This document shows positions 35,868-45,048 of a DNA stretch of 64,000 nucleotides, piece after piece. Position numbers and translations under genes: made by a program. The notes under the pieces are model-generated. The model was not told the origin of the DNA, searched no databases, and saw only the letters and a list, made by a program, of their open reading frames with translations. Each line of letters starts with the position of its first letter. The stretch's first letter is position 1. Location of the stretch: assembly GCA_014896305.1 (NCBI GenBank), contig JADBKQ010000011.1, positions 1 through 64,000 on the forward strand, written 5' to 3'. Source of the DNA: Limnochordaceae bacterium (GTDB taxonomy: Bacteria > Bacillota > Limnochordia > Limnochordales > DUMU01).

Positions 35868-36166
35868 CCCTTCTTAACCAGGACCCGCTCGGCCTCGGCT
35901 CGCCGCATCCCCAGGCGGCATCCCTGCACGACCACTTCGACCGGCCCCTGTACTCCAAACCGGCGCACGACCGTTACCGGCGTGCCCGGCAGAAAACCAA
36001 GGTCCAGAAGCCGCTGGACAAACCGTCCACCGCCCCGCAGCTCCTGAACCGTGACTACCTCGCCTGCTTGTGCTTGAGCTAACGTGCTCTCCTGCGCTAA
36101 CCCGGAGGCAGCGCCGTGCGCAGCTGCCCATCGACCCCTATGCCAGCCCCTTCCTCCACGCAGCAT
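35864..36166 (-). CDS. feoA: FeoA domain protein
   Basis: A small SH3-like protein needed for FeoB function. The FeoA core begins STLAQAQAGEVVTVQELRGG and continues with LLDLGFLPGTPVTVVRR and VEVVVQGCRLGMRRAEAERVLV. The ATG at 36166 (GGGAG about 10 nt upstream) leaves a 28-residue extension before the core. An ATG at 36232 would lie inside the predicted operator, upstream of the transcript start, so it is not used. Coupled to feoB by ATGA. Confidence 0.85.
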   Translation of the reverse strand: MLRGGRGWHRGRWAAAHGAASGLAQESTLAQAQAGEVVTVQELRGGGRFVQRLLDLGFLPGTPVTVVRRFGVQGPVEVVVQGCRLGMRRAEAERVLVKKG

Positions 36167-36212
36167 ACGCCCACGACTCCCATCTATTTGCCAGAACCCT
36201 GAGCTGAACCAC

Positions 36213-36262
36213 TGAGAACCATTCTCACTCATACTCTACGGCTCGGCCTCTCAGGGTGTCAA
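36213..36262 (-). promoter_or_regulatory. feoABC promoter with palindromic operator
   Basis: On the minus strand TTGACA (36257-36262) and TAGAGT (36233-36238) are 18 bp apart. The perfect palindrome TGAGAA-TGG-TTCTCA (36213-36227) covers the expected start point. That is the place for an iron-responsive repressor (Fur or DtxR/MntR type), but the sequence is not a textbook box of either. Confidence 0.6.
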
Positions 36263-36364
36263 GGATTCGCAGGAGGCGTGCGAACGCGCGCACTGGTACT
36301 TTGGCTGACCGGCGCGCCCGCCCGGCCGAAACCTGGGCGACGCCCGGCAGGCTAACACAGCCCG

Positions 36365-37129
36365 CTATTCCTGTTCAGCCACGAACCGGAAAGCCCGCGG
36401 CTGCCAGCGGAATTGCTGGTGCAGCAGGTTTTCCCGCACTGCCTGATAGTGCACAGAGGGGACGTCCTGCCGGACATACTCGCGGGTGGTGGAACGAGTG
36501 GAAATGACGCCGGGAAGCAGCTGGCAACGTGTCTCCAGTGTCAGCTTCCGCTGGAAGGGGAGCTCGGGGCTGTAGGTCTCCTGCCACAGGGTGGTCTGCC
36601 AGATCATCACAAGCGAGGAGGCGCTCTCGTTCCATTTGAAAAGATGGGCCTGCCGCGTGTACGAGAGAGCCCCCAGCCGGGCGTCATATTCGGTCTCAAC
36701 CAACAACTCGGGGCTCCGATCGGGCACCGGTTGTACCGCCTGAACCCGAACGATCCGAGCCAACTCCGGGCTGCAGCTCAACCTCAGCCAGCCTCCGGGC
36801 GCGTGCGGATCGCGGCTGAGTACCGCCACCCAGCCCCGGTCGGGCGGCAGGCTCCCCCACACCACTTCTTCCATGCCTGGCCGGCCGGGCACCATCTCGA
36901 GGGCGAGAAAGCCAAACTCCCCCTCTTCCTCCATTTGCTCGCCCTCTTGCCGGCCGAACGCAGCCGCCAGCCGCGCCGCCACGTCCTGACGAGACTGGGC
37001 CCGGCTGAACAGCTGCCTTCCCCCGCTCAACCCGCCAATCACCACCATCAGGACGAAAGCAAAGACTGAAGCCCGACGTCGCCTGGCCAGCGACCGCCCG
37101 GGACCGCGCCTATCTTGCCGGATGGACAC
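36365..37129 (-). CDS. Membrane-anchored protein of unknown function
   Basis: I do not recognise this family. A basic N-terminus (RRRRAS) and one membrane segment (VFAFVLMVVIGGL) imply a type II orientation with an extracytoplasmic domain. That domain is mixed alpha/beta with one Cys and many aromatic residues. The start is taken as GTG 37129; an upstream ATG at 37210 gives a longer N-terminus with a weaker SD. Coding is supported by the uninterrupted frame and consistent codon use. It lies between the feo operon and the FAH-family gene, all on the minus strand. Confidence 0.6.
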   Translation of the reverse strand: MSIRQDRRGPGRSLARRRRASVFAFVLMVVIGGLSGGRQLFSRAQSRQDVAARLAAAFGRQEGEQMEEEGEFGFLALEMVPGRPGMEEVVWGSLPPDRGWVAVLSRDPHAPGGWLRLSCSPELARIVRVQAVQPVPDRSPELLVETEYDARLGALSYTRQAHLFKWNESASSLVMIWQTTLWQETYSPELPFQRKLTLETRCQLLPGVISTRSTTREYVRQDVPSVHYQAVRENLLHQQFRWQPRAFRFVAEQE

Positions 37130-37265
37130 CGTCCACCACCTGCCTCTCAGACACTCCCCCGCCCCATTGTACGAGCCTGAGAGTGCAGGTAGAACCGGCA
37201 TTCTTCCCAAGGCGTCTCAGACCAAAGTGATGATCTCCCGGAGGCGCTGGCAGTCAACGGAGGGT

Positions 37266-38204
37266 TCACGAACCCGAGGGACTGGCTGTGGCAGGCGCTT
37301 TTTCCTCCACGACAGGATTGCGGAGCTTACCAATACCGGGAATATCGCACTCGACCACATCACCAGGCCGAATCGGCGCAATCCCCTGGGGGGTACCGGT
37401 GGCGATGACGTCGCCCGGTTCCAACGTGATGTGCTGGGAAATCGCCTCGATAATCTGTGCGACAGGGAATAGCATTTCTGAAGTCGACGCATGCTGCCGA
37501 ACCTCGCCATTCACCCGCAGCGTCAGTTCCAAAGCTTGAGGATCCGGGATCTCGTCGGTCAACACCAGGACCGGCCCCATCGGGCAAAATGTGTCGTAGC
37601 TCTTCGACCGGTACCAGGGCTGTTTAGCCTGGATATCCAACTGTTGCTGGTGGCGGTCGGTGATGTCGTTCAAAATGGTGTAACCAGCAACGTACTCCAG
37701 AGCCTCTTCCCGGCGGACCTTGCGGCAGCGGCGGCCGATCACCACTGCCAGCTCTACTTCCGGGTCGATCCGTTCCGCACCAGCCGGGTAGATCACGGGC
37801 TCCTCCTGGCCAATGACTGCCCGGGGAGACTTGGCAAAATAGATCGGCTCGGTGGGCGGAGCCCCGCTCGTTTCGGCCGCATGTGCTGCGTAGTTGCGAG
37901 CCAGGCAAAGGATCTGCCCCGGGCGAGCCACCGGTGGCCGCAGCCGTGGGGATCCCCCGATTTTCAAGCTAACCCAGTAATTATGACGGTCCAGGAAGCT
38001 CACCACATCCGCCAGATAACGGTGAAACTCCTTGCCGCCCGGCACCTGCCCGAACAGGTCCTGAATGGAACGCGGGACCGGACCCGCCTCGCCTGCCTTG
38101 GTGAGACGATAGATCTGCAGTCCACGCCCGAAGTCTACGAGGTCGTCGCCCCATACCAGCGCCACCGTTTCCTGTGTCCCATAGACGATCGAAGCCAGCT
38201 TCAA
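37266..38204 (-). CDS. Fumarylacetoacetate hydrolase family protein
   Basis: Members cleave C-C bonds of beta-diketo acids or decarboxylate oxaloacetate; the substrate here is unknown. Family landmarks are ILCLARNYAAHAAE, PIYFAKSPRAVIG, DPEVELAVVIGRR (metal ligands) and GYTILNDITDRHQQ, ending in DVIATGTPQGIAPIRPGD. The TTG at 38204 follows GGGAGGG by 8 nt and gives 312 aa; the upstream ATG at 38261 lacks an SD. No pathway genes are nearby. Confidence 0.88.
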   Translation of the reverse strand: MKLASIVYGTQETVALVWGDDLVDFGRGLQIYRLTKAGEAGPVPRSIQDLFGQVPGGKEFHRYLADVVSFLDRHNYWVSLKIGGSPRLRPPVARPGQILCLARNYAAHAAETSGAPPTEPIYFAKSPRAVIGQEEPVIYPAGAERIDPEVELAVVIGRRCRKVRREEALEYVAGYTILNDITDRHQQQLDIQAKQPWYRSKSYDTFCPMGPVLVLTDEIPDPQALELTLRVNGEVRQHASTSEMLFPVAQIIEAISQHITLEPGDVIATGTPQGIAPIRPGDVVECDIPGIGKLRNPVVEEKAPATASPSGS

Positions 38205-38378
38205 TTCAGCACCCTCCCGTGGCCACTTCCACCCTCTTGGCCTGATTCCGGCAGCCGCCACCGCCCAGCGGTGGATCGTTCGCCAACCGCTGGGCGATTC
38301 CTGCCCTGATGGGGCGGCTGAGGCGAGCCGGCATCAGCGAGATCCGCTGGCACCGCCGCCCGCCTGGACGGTACCCGG

Positions 38379-38678
38379 CTAGGACAGGGACTGATCTGCC
38401 TGCCCGGGCTTAGTCTGGGGCCGATCACTGCCAGCAGGTCCTTCTGGTCCACCGTGGGCAGCAGCCCCAGGTACGTGGTACGCCCCTGCAGAAGTACCTT
38501 CTACTGGTTCGTGGACCCATTCCCGCCGAGCATCCACCAGCTCTGGGTCGGTCGTATCACGCATGTCCGTGGGCGTCGGATACTGGCGAGTGTTGGCCGT
38601 CACCAAAGGAGCTCCACAGTGCTTGCAGAACTTATCGCTACCCTGATTCCAGGCGCCACAATGTGGACAACGCTGCAT
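38379..38678 (-). CDS. Small zinc-ribbon protein
   Basis: The N-terminus MQRCPHCGAWNQGSDKFCKH holds a four-Cys zinc ribbon (C4, C7, C18, C21). The rest is a hydrophilic, Pro/Gly-rich, probably disordered tail. 99 aa. A G-rich run precedes the ATG at 38678. It follows the tandem GNAT gene by 63 bp on the same strand. Function unknown. Confidence 0.65.
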   Translation of the reverse strand: MQRCPHCGAWNQGSDKFCKHCGAPLVTANTRQYPTPTDMRDTTDPELVDARREWVHEPVEGTSAGAYHVPGAAAHGGPEGPAGSDRPQTKPGQADQSLS

Positions 38679-38741
38679 CCACCAAACACCCCCCCCTGCC
38701 GCGGCTTGCGTTCTCAGTATGCCCAGAGCTCCCTGCCGGAT

Positions 38742-39722
38742 CTATCCGTTCGTTTCCTGGGGAGGGGGCGGCGGAGCCAGTTCTTTGCGCATCAACCAGA
38801 AAGAGCGTTCCATCCGGGCATTCACCGCCCGCGCGTAGAAAGCGACCGGACCGGTCCACGAGATTTGGGCCTGGGTGTAGCCTGCTTCCCGCAGATCCCG
38901 CAGGCAGAGGCGGAGCAAGGTCCGGCCGATCCCCAGGTGTCGCTGATCCGGCTCGGTCCCCATAGGGCCAAACCAGTTCCGGCGGTTCCCGCCGTAGGCA
39001 GCGAAACCTACCACCGGCCCCCTAGCCTGGGTGTGATCTACCTGGCGGGCCAGGAAGCAGCCAACCGGCTGATTGCGCAGGGTCGCGGCCACCTCCCAGC
39101 GCCAGTTCGGCCCAAATCGCTGCTCGATCCACGCCCCCACCTCCTCCATCTCCTCCGGCCGCAACCGGGATGTCTCGATTCCGTGCTGGCGCAGGCGGAC
39201 CTCGTCCTCGTCGGTGTCCAGAGGGGCCGTGGCCAGATCGACGGTCATGTTGATCGCGTCACTATAGCGGCTGTATCCCATCTTCTGAAACAGGCAAAAA
39301 GCCTCCGTATACCGAACGTCTACACCCGCCCACAAGTAGCAGGGGGCACTTCCGCCTACCCGTACCTCTCTGACACCCCTGGTTTGCAATTCCCTCGCCA
39401 CCCGCTCCAGGAGCTGACTCCCGATTCCCTGCCGCCGCCATTGCGGGTGAACACCGATCACCTTGATGTAACCCACACGCTCCTGGCGCTCCTGCCGCAC
39501 CACCGCCGACACGAAGCCCACCAACTGGCCATCGCTGCTTTCGACGCCCCACTGAAGACCGGGCTCGAAGCCTGGGTCTTCCCAGATTTGTCGCTGAATT
39601 TCCCCGTCGGTCAAAGGATCCAGCCAGAGCGCCTGGCGCAACAATCTGGCCACCTGAGCATGCTGACCTGGACTTACCTGAATCTCCCCCCGGCGAGAAA
39701 CCGAAGGACTGCCTTCTGTCAT
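38742..39722 (-). CDS. Tandem GNAT acetyltransferase
   Basis: Two acetyl-CoA-binding GNAT modules lie in one chain. The first has VGYIKVIGVHPQWRRQGIGSQLLE, the second MGTEPDQRHLGIGRTLLRL. The second module has FYARAVNARME, a typical GNAT end. Substrate unknown; the layout recalls mycothiol-synthase-like enzymes but that is not enough to name it. The ATG at 39722 follows GAGGGG by 9 nt. Confidence 0.8.
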   Translation of the reverse strand: MTEGSPSVSRRGEIQVSPGQHAQVARLLRQALWLDPLTDGEIQRQIWEDPGFEPGLQWGVESSDGQLVGFVSAVVRQERQERVGYIKVIGVHPQWRRQGIGSQLLERVARELQTRGVREVRVGGSAPCYLWAGVDVRYTEAFCLFQKMGYSRYSDAINMTVDLATAPLDTDEDEVRLRQHGIETSRLRPEEMEEVGAWIEQRFGPNWRWEVAATLRNQPVGCFLARQVDHTQARGPVVGFAAYGGNRRNWFGPMGTEPDQRHLGIGRTLLRLCLRDLREAGYTQAQISWTGPVAFYARAVNARMERSFWLMRKELAPPPPPQETNG

Positions 39723-39943
39723 GGAATTCATCCCCTCTTTGTGCCGGTGCACCGCTGATCTGTGCACGCTAGCTCACTGTTCTTCCCCTGTGGGCAATCC
39801 CCTGCCGACCGCTGGCCCTCTCACAAGAACGCGTGCGAGAGGGATCGGAAGACTACGAGAGAGGCTGACCGGTTTTCTCCGATGCAGATCGCTACAGACA
39901 ACCCCAGACAGTCCTAGCTGATTTTCCCGGTTGAAAGAAGGCT

Positions 39944-39971
39944 TTGCAGATCCTGTCAGTCGGTCTATAAT
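39944..39971 (+). promoter_or_regulatory. Promoter of the Thr/Asp-rich lipoprotein gene
   Basis: TTGCAG (39944-39949) and a perfect TATAAT (39966-39971) are 16 bp apart on the plus strand, about 115 nt before the ATG at 40088. The rest of the 39723-40087 gap shows no gene. Confidence 0.65.
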
Positions 39972-40087
39972 CAGCTTCGGGCCGGCTCCTGATCCCGCGG
40001 TCACAAGCCTCGCTTTGTTGAATTGCCGCGGGCTCAGCTGCGTTACAAGCCGTAGAACGCATTCGTCCACTGAGGAGAGGATTTGGC

Positions 40088-40426
40088 ATGCGCATTTCGA
40101 AGAAATGGGCAGCGTTGGGGGTTTCCGTTTTGTTGATTTCGTTCGTGGCAGCTGGCTGCGGCAAGAAGAACGACACCACCAGCACCAGTTCGACGGATAC
40201 GACAACGACGACGGATACCACAGCACCGGCGACCACGGATACCACTAGCACGACCACGACTACCCCGACCACCACGGATACCACGACCACGACGGATACC
40301 ACTGGCACGACGACCACGACAGATACCACTGGCACGACAACGACCACTGACACCACCACGCCCGCGACCACCGATACCACTAGTACGACGAGCACCACGG
40401 ATGCGAGCAGCGGCTTCACTTTTTGA
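40088..40426 (+). CDS. Thr/Asp-repeat lipoprotein
   Basis: A signal peptide with lipobox (LLISFVAAGC, lipidated Cys at residue 24) is followed by KKND and about 75 residues of almost pure TTDTT-type repeats, ending SSGFTF. It should be anchored to the outer face of the membrane as an extended, Thr-rich, possibly glycosylated stalk. GAGGAGAGG lies ahead of the ATG, and a clear promoter is upstream. Its function is unknown. Confidence 0.72.
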   Translation: MRISKKWAALGVSVLLISFVAAGCGKKNDTTSTSSTDTTTTTDTTAPATTDTTSTTTTTPTTTDTTTTTDTTGTTTTTDTTGTTTTTDTTTPATTDTTSTTSTTDASSGFTF

Positions 40427-40466
40427 TCAGTGGCCCGAAGTCAGATCCTAGGATAGCCTACCGAAC

Positions 40467-40532
40467 CAAGAACCAGCACTCAGGTGGAAGAAACGAGTCG
40501 GCCCAACGGCTCACACCGGGTGCTGGTTCTTG
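40467..40532. terminator. 13-bp inverted repeat after the lipoprotein gene
   Basis: CAAGAACCAGCAC (40467-40479) is perfectly complementary to GTGCTGGTTCTTG (40520-40532). The loop holds a smaller imperfect hairpin. It lies between the convergent lipoprotein and exporter genes and probably ends transcription from the left. A second palindrome, GTGACA-ggt-TGTCAC, is at 40544-40558. Confidence 0.55.
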
Positions 40533-40575
40533 CACTACTGTGCGTGACAGGTTGTCACACTGACTATTTGTCAGC

Positions 40576-41064
40576 CTACGTCCCTGGCTGGTTGGGGGGG
40601 TCACGGGGGGTAGCTGGCCGGCGCTCCGGGCCGTAACCGTGCCAGCTTCGAAAGAACGTGCTCACCGCCATGACACCGGCAGCCAGCGCGCCTGCCAGCA
40701 CAAACAGGTTGACGGCACGCGCCAGCCCCTGGCTCAGGTTGTCGCCCAGAAGCGCCATCATAGTGCGATAGGCATCTGCCCCTGGTACCAGAGGGATCAG
40801 CCCAGGTACGATGTACAATGTCGCGGGCTGGTGCCGCCGCCGAGCCAGCCATTCCGCCAAAACCGTCACCCCGGCTGCCCCCACGAAACCGGCTGTTACC
40901 GGGCGGCCACCTGCTTGCAGGATAACCCCCCAGATCCACCAGCCCAACGCCCCGGCTAGACCAGCCCATGGCAATTCCCGACGGCTGACGCCGAACAGGA
41001 TCGCCGCTCCCGCCGTGGCCACGCCTGCGGCCAGCGTCTGTATCAGCAGCACGTCCCACCTCAT
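40576..41064 (-). CDS. ThrE-type exporter, small membrane subunit (YjjB-like)
   Basis: A membrane protein of about five helices (LLIQTLAAGVATAGAAILFGV, WAGLAGALGWWIWGVIL and others) with the YjjB/DUF3815 signature YIVPGLIPLVPGADAYRTMMAL. The ATG at 41064 overlaps the stop of the upstream ThrE-like gene (ATGA), so the two are made together as a split threonine/serine exporter. 162 aa. Confidence 0.85.
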   Translation of the reverse strand: MRWDVLLIQTLAAGVATAGAAILFGVSRRELPWAGLAGALGWWIWGVILQAGGRPVTAGFVGAAGVTVLAEWLARRRHQPATLYIVPGLIPLVPGADAYRTMMALLGDNLSQGLARAVNLFVLAGALAAGVMAVSTFFRSWHGYGPERRPATPRDPPNQPGT

Positions 41065-41870
41065 GATGCACCGCCCGCCGCCAGCACTAGAGCCACTCCG
41101 GCCGCGATGGCCACCGCCACCATCAGGGCCTCCACCACGCGCGTCACCCCGGAGACCAGTTCCCCAGCCAGCAGGTCCCTCATCCCGTTGGTGATCGCCA
41201 CGCCAGGTACCAGCACCATCAGTGTGCCTAACAGCAGCGGTTCGAGATGCCAGGCCGGGTGAACCATCACTGCCCCCGCCGACAGCAGTGACGCCAGCAC
41301 GCCTCCGGCCCAGGAGCGGACATAGAGCCCTCCTTGCACTTGCGGAAGGAAGCGGAGCACGTAAGCGACCAGGTAGCCAAAAAGGCCGGCCAGGGGCCAC
41401 TCCCAGCCCCGACCCCCAAATAGGTAAGCGAAGCCGGCGGCGGAGATACCGCCCCCCACCTGTACCGCCCACCTGGGGTAAGGGTCAGGCAACCTTTCCA
41501 GCCGGTCTATTTCAGCCAGGGCCTCAGCGACGGTCAGTTGGCCGGACGCCAGGCGACGTGAGAGGCTGTTCACGCGGGCCACGCGGTCGAGGTCGTTGCG
41601 CGTCTGGCGAACTCGCACGATCCGGGTTTCGCCATCGATGGAGACAAACACCCCTGTGGGGGTGGCATAGGCGGAAACCTGACGACCCCCGCCGCTGCGG
41701 CCGATTCGTTCAATCGTATCTTCCACCCGGCTGATCTCCGCTCCGGAACGCAAGAGGAGATCGCCGGCCCGCGCCGCCAGCTCCAGCAGAGAGTCCTGTG
41801 CGGAACTACGCCGTGCCGAAACGCCCGCCGTCAGAAGCGGGGACGGCTGTTGTGGCGGTGCCACTCCCAT
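41061..41870 (-). CDS. ThrE-type threonine/serine exporter, DUF1212 subunit
   Basis: A cytoplasmic N-terminal domain (LLELAARAGDLLLRSGAEISRVEDTIERI, then YATPTGVFVSID) is followed by several membrane helices and LVPGVAITNGMRDLLAG, all typical of DUF1212/YjjP. With the coupled YjjB-like subunit it should export Thr/Ser or a related small solute such as succinate. The ATG at 41870 has GAGAGGTG 6-7 nt upstream. The 41895-42167 gap holds nothing I can support. Confidence 0.87.
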   Translation of the reverse strand: MGVAPPQQPSPLLTAGVSARRSSAQDSLLELAARAGDLLLRSGAEISRVEDTIERIGRSGGGRQVSAYATPTGVFVSIDGETRIVRVRQTRNDLDRVARVNSLSRRLASGQLTVAEALAEIDRLERLPDPYPRWAVQVGGGISAAGFAYLFGGRGWEWPLAGLFGYLVAYVLRFLPQVQGGLYVRSWAGGVLASLLSAGAVMVHPAWHLEPLLLGTLMVLVPGVAITNGMRDLLAGELVSGVTRVVEALMVAVAIAAGVALVLAAGGAS

Positions 41871-42167
41871 CGCACGCACCTCTCGTTTTCCCATGACAGC
41901 CGTCCCAGAGTACGAAGGCTGGCTCAGCTCAGTCCCTGGGTGAACTCGTGCCGAAGAAGTACGACCTTAGTGGCTCGAGACGGCCGCCCGGGTTTTAGGC
42001 GACGACAGGAGGGCATTCCACAAGAACGAGGAGATCCCAATAGCCTGCCCCTCCTGTGCGAGGCCTTGGTCGGAATGCAACTGGACAGTAGCGGGAACCC
42101 AGCAGGAATCAAGGCAACAGCGGTTCAAAACCCAACAAGGGACTAAGGGCGTCCGACGCGTTACCGG

Positions 42168-42734
42168 CTACTCTACGAGAAACACCCCGGTATACCAGAC
42201 CATTAGCTCGGCGGCCACCATCGCCACCACCAGAGGCGGCAGGTGAGTTCGCACCAAGAATTTGATGGAGTCCGGAACCAGCTTCAACCCGTGATGAACC
42301 TGCCAGCGCATGTTCAACCGATAGGACGGGGAGATGGCATAGCGAACCGGCAGGACCACCCACTGCGTGTTATCGATGATGGCCATAGCACCACCGGCGG
42401 AACCCCCGACGTCCCGCACCCAGCTTCCCCTGGCCCCCCAGCGACGAGACGCTGCCGCCAGCAGCACTCCGCCCACGAAGGTAGCCAGGCCGCCGGCCAT
42501 GTCGATCCAAGCCCAGCCAGCAGGAGAGAACGCACCAGCGTACAGTGTCCGGGGCGGCCATGCCCAGAGGTCCAGGCGGACCCCCCTGCCCCCTAACAGC
42601 CAGGCCGCTGCGGCGTGTCCCAACTCGTGCACGAGCACCCCCACCGTCAACGCCAGGGCCACCCCGGCCAGTAGATGGACCGCCTGCTGCCGACCCAGCT
42701 GTCCAGCCCGCTGTTGCTCCAGCACCACCGACAT
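42168..42734 (-). CDS. Membrane M50-like zinc metalloprotease
   Basis: Four or five membrane helices with the zinc motif HELGH (36-40) within the first helix (GVALALTVGVLVHELGHAAAAW), typical of M50B-like site-2 proteases. WAWIDMAGGLATFVGG could provide the third ligand. The ATG at 42734 follows AAGGAGG. 188 aa. The substrate is unknown; the ABC efflux pair upstream is a possible functional neighbour. Confidence 0.72.
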   Translation of the reverse strand: MSVVLEQQRAGQLGRQQAVHLLAGVALALTVGVLVHELGHAAAAWLLGGRGVRLDLWAWPPRTLYAGAFSPAGWAWIDMAGGLATFVGGVLLAAASRRWGARGSWVRDVGGSAGGAMAIIDNTQWVVLPVRYAISPSYRLNMRWQVHHGLKLVPDSIKFLVRTHLPPLVVAMVAAELMVWYTGVFLVE

Positions 42735-42814
42735 TGCCCACTCGCCTCCTTGTGTTTGGCCCCGCTCCGGCAAGAAGGTCAGCAGCCACCCCAACTGGTG
42801 GTGCCAGCGGTGTC

Positions 42815-43576
42815 CTACCGAATCACTGCACGCCGGGCCGCCCCTGCGATCGCCCGTGGATCCTGAACCACCCCGTCTACACTGCCGTTGGGCGTCTCGA
42901 TCCCAGTGATCTGACCGTCCATCATGTGGTAGATGCGGGTCGTCCGCTCCGCCACGAGCGGGTCATGGGTAACGATGACAAAGGTGCAGCGTGTCTCCTG
43001 GTTGAGCCGGTGCATCAAGCCTATCACGTCGGTGGCCGTCTGGCTATCCAGAGCCCCGGTAGGCTCGTCGGCAAGGACCAATGCAGGCTTGTTCGCCAGT
43101 GCCCGCGCTAGGGCTACCCGGGCTTGCTGCCCGCCCGACAACTCGCTGGGAAGGTGCTGTGCCCGGTCCGCCAACCCCACCCAATCCAGCAACTGCTTGG
43201 CCCGTTGCAGGGCCTGGGCCCGGGGGAGACGGGCGTATTTCATCGGTAGCATGACGTTCTCCAACGCCGTCAAGGTCGGAATCAGGTTGTGCTCTTGAAA
43301 CATAAACCCCACCTTGTCCCGGCGCACCCGGGGTAACGCCCGCGCCGGCAGGGCGCTCACCTCTTCTCCATCTATGTAAACGCGCCCGCTGGTAGGGCGA
43401 TCCAGACAACCGATCAGATGAAGCAGCGTGGACTTGCCGCTCCCCGAGCGCCCCATCACCGAGACGAAGGCCCCTTTCTCGATCTGCAGGTCGACCCCGC
43501 GCAACGCGTGAACCTCGTTCTCCCCCATCTTATAGACTTTCACCAGCTGTTCCGTACGAACGCTCCATTCGTTCAT
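42815..43576 (-). CDS. ABC transporter ATPase, MacB/LolD type
   Basis: Walker A GRSGSGKST (about 42-50), Q-loop FMFQEHNLIP, signature LSGGQQARVALARAL, Walker B ALVLADEPTGALD and the H-loop IVTHD are all intact. It pairs with the FtsX-type permease 114 bp upstream. The C-terminal 25 residues after MMDGQITGIE are specific to this protein. 253 aa. Confidence 0.92.
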   Translation of the reverse strand: MNEWSVRTEQLVKVYKMGENEVHALRGVDLQIEKGAFVSVMGRSGSGKSTLLHLIGCLDRPTSGRVYIDGEEVSALPARALPRVRRDKVGFMFQEHNLIPTLTALENVMLPMKYARLPRAQALQRAKQLLDWVGLADRAQHLPSELSGGQQARVALARALANKPALVLADEPTGALDSQTATDVIGLMHRLNQETRCTFVIVTHDPLVAERTTRIYHMMDGQITGIETPNGSVDGVVQDPRAIAGAARRAVIR

Positions 43577-43690
43577 CCCTAAGTCCCCTTTCTGTTACAC
43601 CGCGGCCACATGACGCGGGCTCTCTCCCGCCCGCCACAAATCGGCAACCACCATTCGTATGCTTGCGCAAGCCAGACCTGTGGCTGGCAG

Positions 43691-44872
43691 CTATTCGTAC
43701 CGCAGCGCATCGATGGGGTTGAGCTTCGCCGCGTGCCGGGCTGGGAGATAACCGGCGATGAGCCCCAACACCGTAGCAAAAAGAACAGACCCCACCGCCA
43801 ACCGGGGCGTGATCATGAAAATCGTGCTGCCGGACGAGAGGGTCGCACGGTTGAGAGCCAGGGTTGTCAACCAGCCACCCCCCAATCCCAACAACCCACC
43901 GATCAGACCGATGGCCGCCGCTTCGGTCAGGTATTCCCGTAGAATGTCGCGATCCTCCGCACCGACCGCCTTCTTGGTGCCGATCTCCCGGGTACGCTCG
44001 CTGATCGCCATGACCATGGTATTGATGACGGAGAGCCCCCCCACCACAATGGCAATCAGGGCACTCCCCATCACCACGAGGTTCATGATGATGGTAACGT
44101 TGGCAATCTGCTCCTTAGCCTTGACAGGGTCGATCACCTGCAGATCTGGGAACCGTTCCGCTATACGTTTGGCCACCACCGAGGCGTCCTCGCCCGGTTT
44201 GGGCACAGCTGCGAGTGAAGTTACCAGGGCGGAAACGTCGATTCGTTGCAAAATGGGAAAGGCCCGGCGCATCATCTCACGCGCTGTCGACATGGACACA
44301 AAGGCCATTTTGTCCGGCGCCGTCAGTGTCGGCTCAAGGACACCAGCGACCGTCAAGTCGACGCCGCGAATGGTGACCTTCTGCCCCACCGTCTTGCCGA
44401 GGCGGCGAGCGATGTCCGAACCCAGGACCACTTTGTCCGTTTCGCCACTCTTCCACCACCCGCCAGCCAGAAACGAGAGTTGAACCGTACTGGGCGACAA
44501 CTCCTCAACCCGTTTGGCAATGTCCACGTCGTAGCCGGAAATGATCTCGGGCATGCCGAAGCTCACCTGGACCGTCTCATCACCCGGATCAGCGAAGGGT
44601 AAGTCGATACCAGGACTCACGATCCCGACGCCGGGGACTTTTTCAATCTCCTTTACCAGCGACTCGTCTATGAAGCCAGTCTCCATGAATGCTCCGCCGC
44701 GCTGGCTGATCAGGATCCGGTCGGTCAGTGCCGCCGAACCGCCGGCAATCAGCCGGTTCATCTTCTCCGCCATTCCGCCCAAGACCACCAGCGCAAAGAT
44801 TCCGATCGTGATTCCGAAGACTGTGAGGAAGACCCGCAGCTTACGTCGCTTCAAATTGCGAATGAGTTCCAA
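43691..44872 (-). CDS. MacB/FtsX-type ABC transporter permease
   Basis: One N-terminal membrane helix (RVFLTVFGITIGIFALVVLGG), a large extracytoplasmic MacB_PCD domain, and three C-terminal helices of the FtsX domain (ALIAIVVGGLSVINTMVMAISERTREIG). It ends PARHAAKLNPIDALRYE, a hallmark of this family. The TTG at 44872 has AGGAGGAG about 6 nt upstream. It forms a mechanotransmission-type efflux pair with the downstream ATPase; the substrate is unknown. Confidence 0.92.
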   Translation of the reverse strand: MELIRNLKRRKLRVFLTVFGITIGIFALVVLGGMAEKMNRLIAGGSAALTDRILISQRGGAFMETGFIDESLVKEIEKVPGVGIVSPGIDLPFADPGDETVQVSFGMPEIISGYDVDIAKRVEELSPSTVQLSFLAGGWWKSGETDKVVLGSDIARRLGKTVGQKVTIRGVDLTVAGVLEPTLTAPDKMAFVSMSTAREMMRRAFPILQRIDVSALVTSLAAVPKPGEDASVVAKRIAERFPDLQVIDPVKAKEQIANVTIIMNLVVMGSALIAIVVGGLSVINTMVMAISERTREIGTKKAVGAEDRDILREYLTEAAAIGLIGGLLGLGGGWLTTLALNRATLSSGSTIFMITPRLAVGSVLFATVLGLIAGYLPARHAAKLNPIDALRYE

Positions 44873-45048
44873 GCCAAACTCCTCCTGTCCCGGCGCAGTA
44901 CGTTGCCTTGCTCCGCGGTTAGTTTAGTAAGGAAGCAATGGCTTTGGGTGCACAACATCCTAAGATATCAGATCGCGCCGTTCCAGGCGATTAAGAAGGG
45001 GATTCGACTGAGCCGTACACAGAGCGTCGGTAACGTCGGTAGGCCGCT

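Noticed and set aside
39892-40419. Val/Ser-rich open frame antisense to the lipoprotein gene
   Set aside because: It is the complement of the TTDTT repeat; the sense strand has SD, lipobox and promoter.
41924-42112. 62-codon minus-strand frame between the exporter and the M50-like gene
   Set aside because: Basic, low-information composition with no SD or family resemblance.
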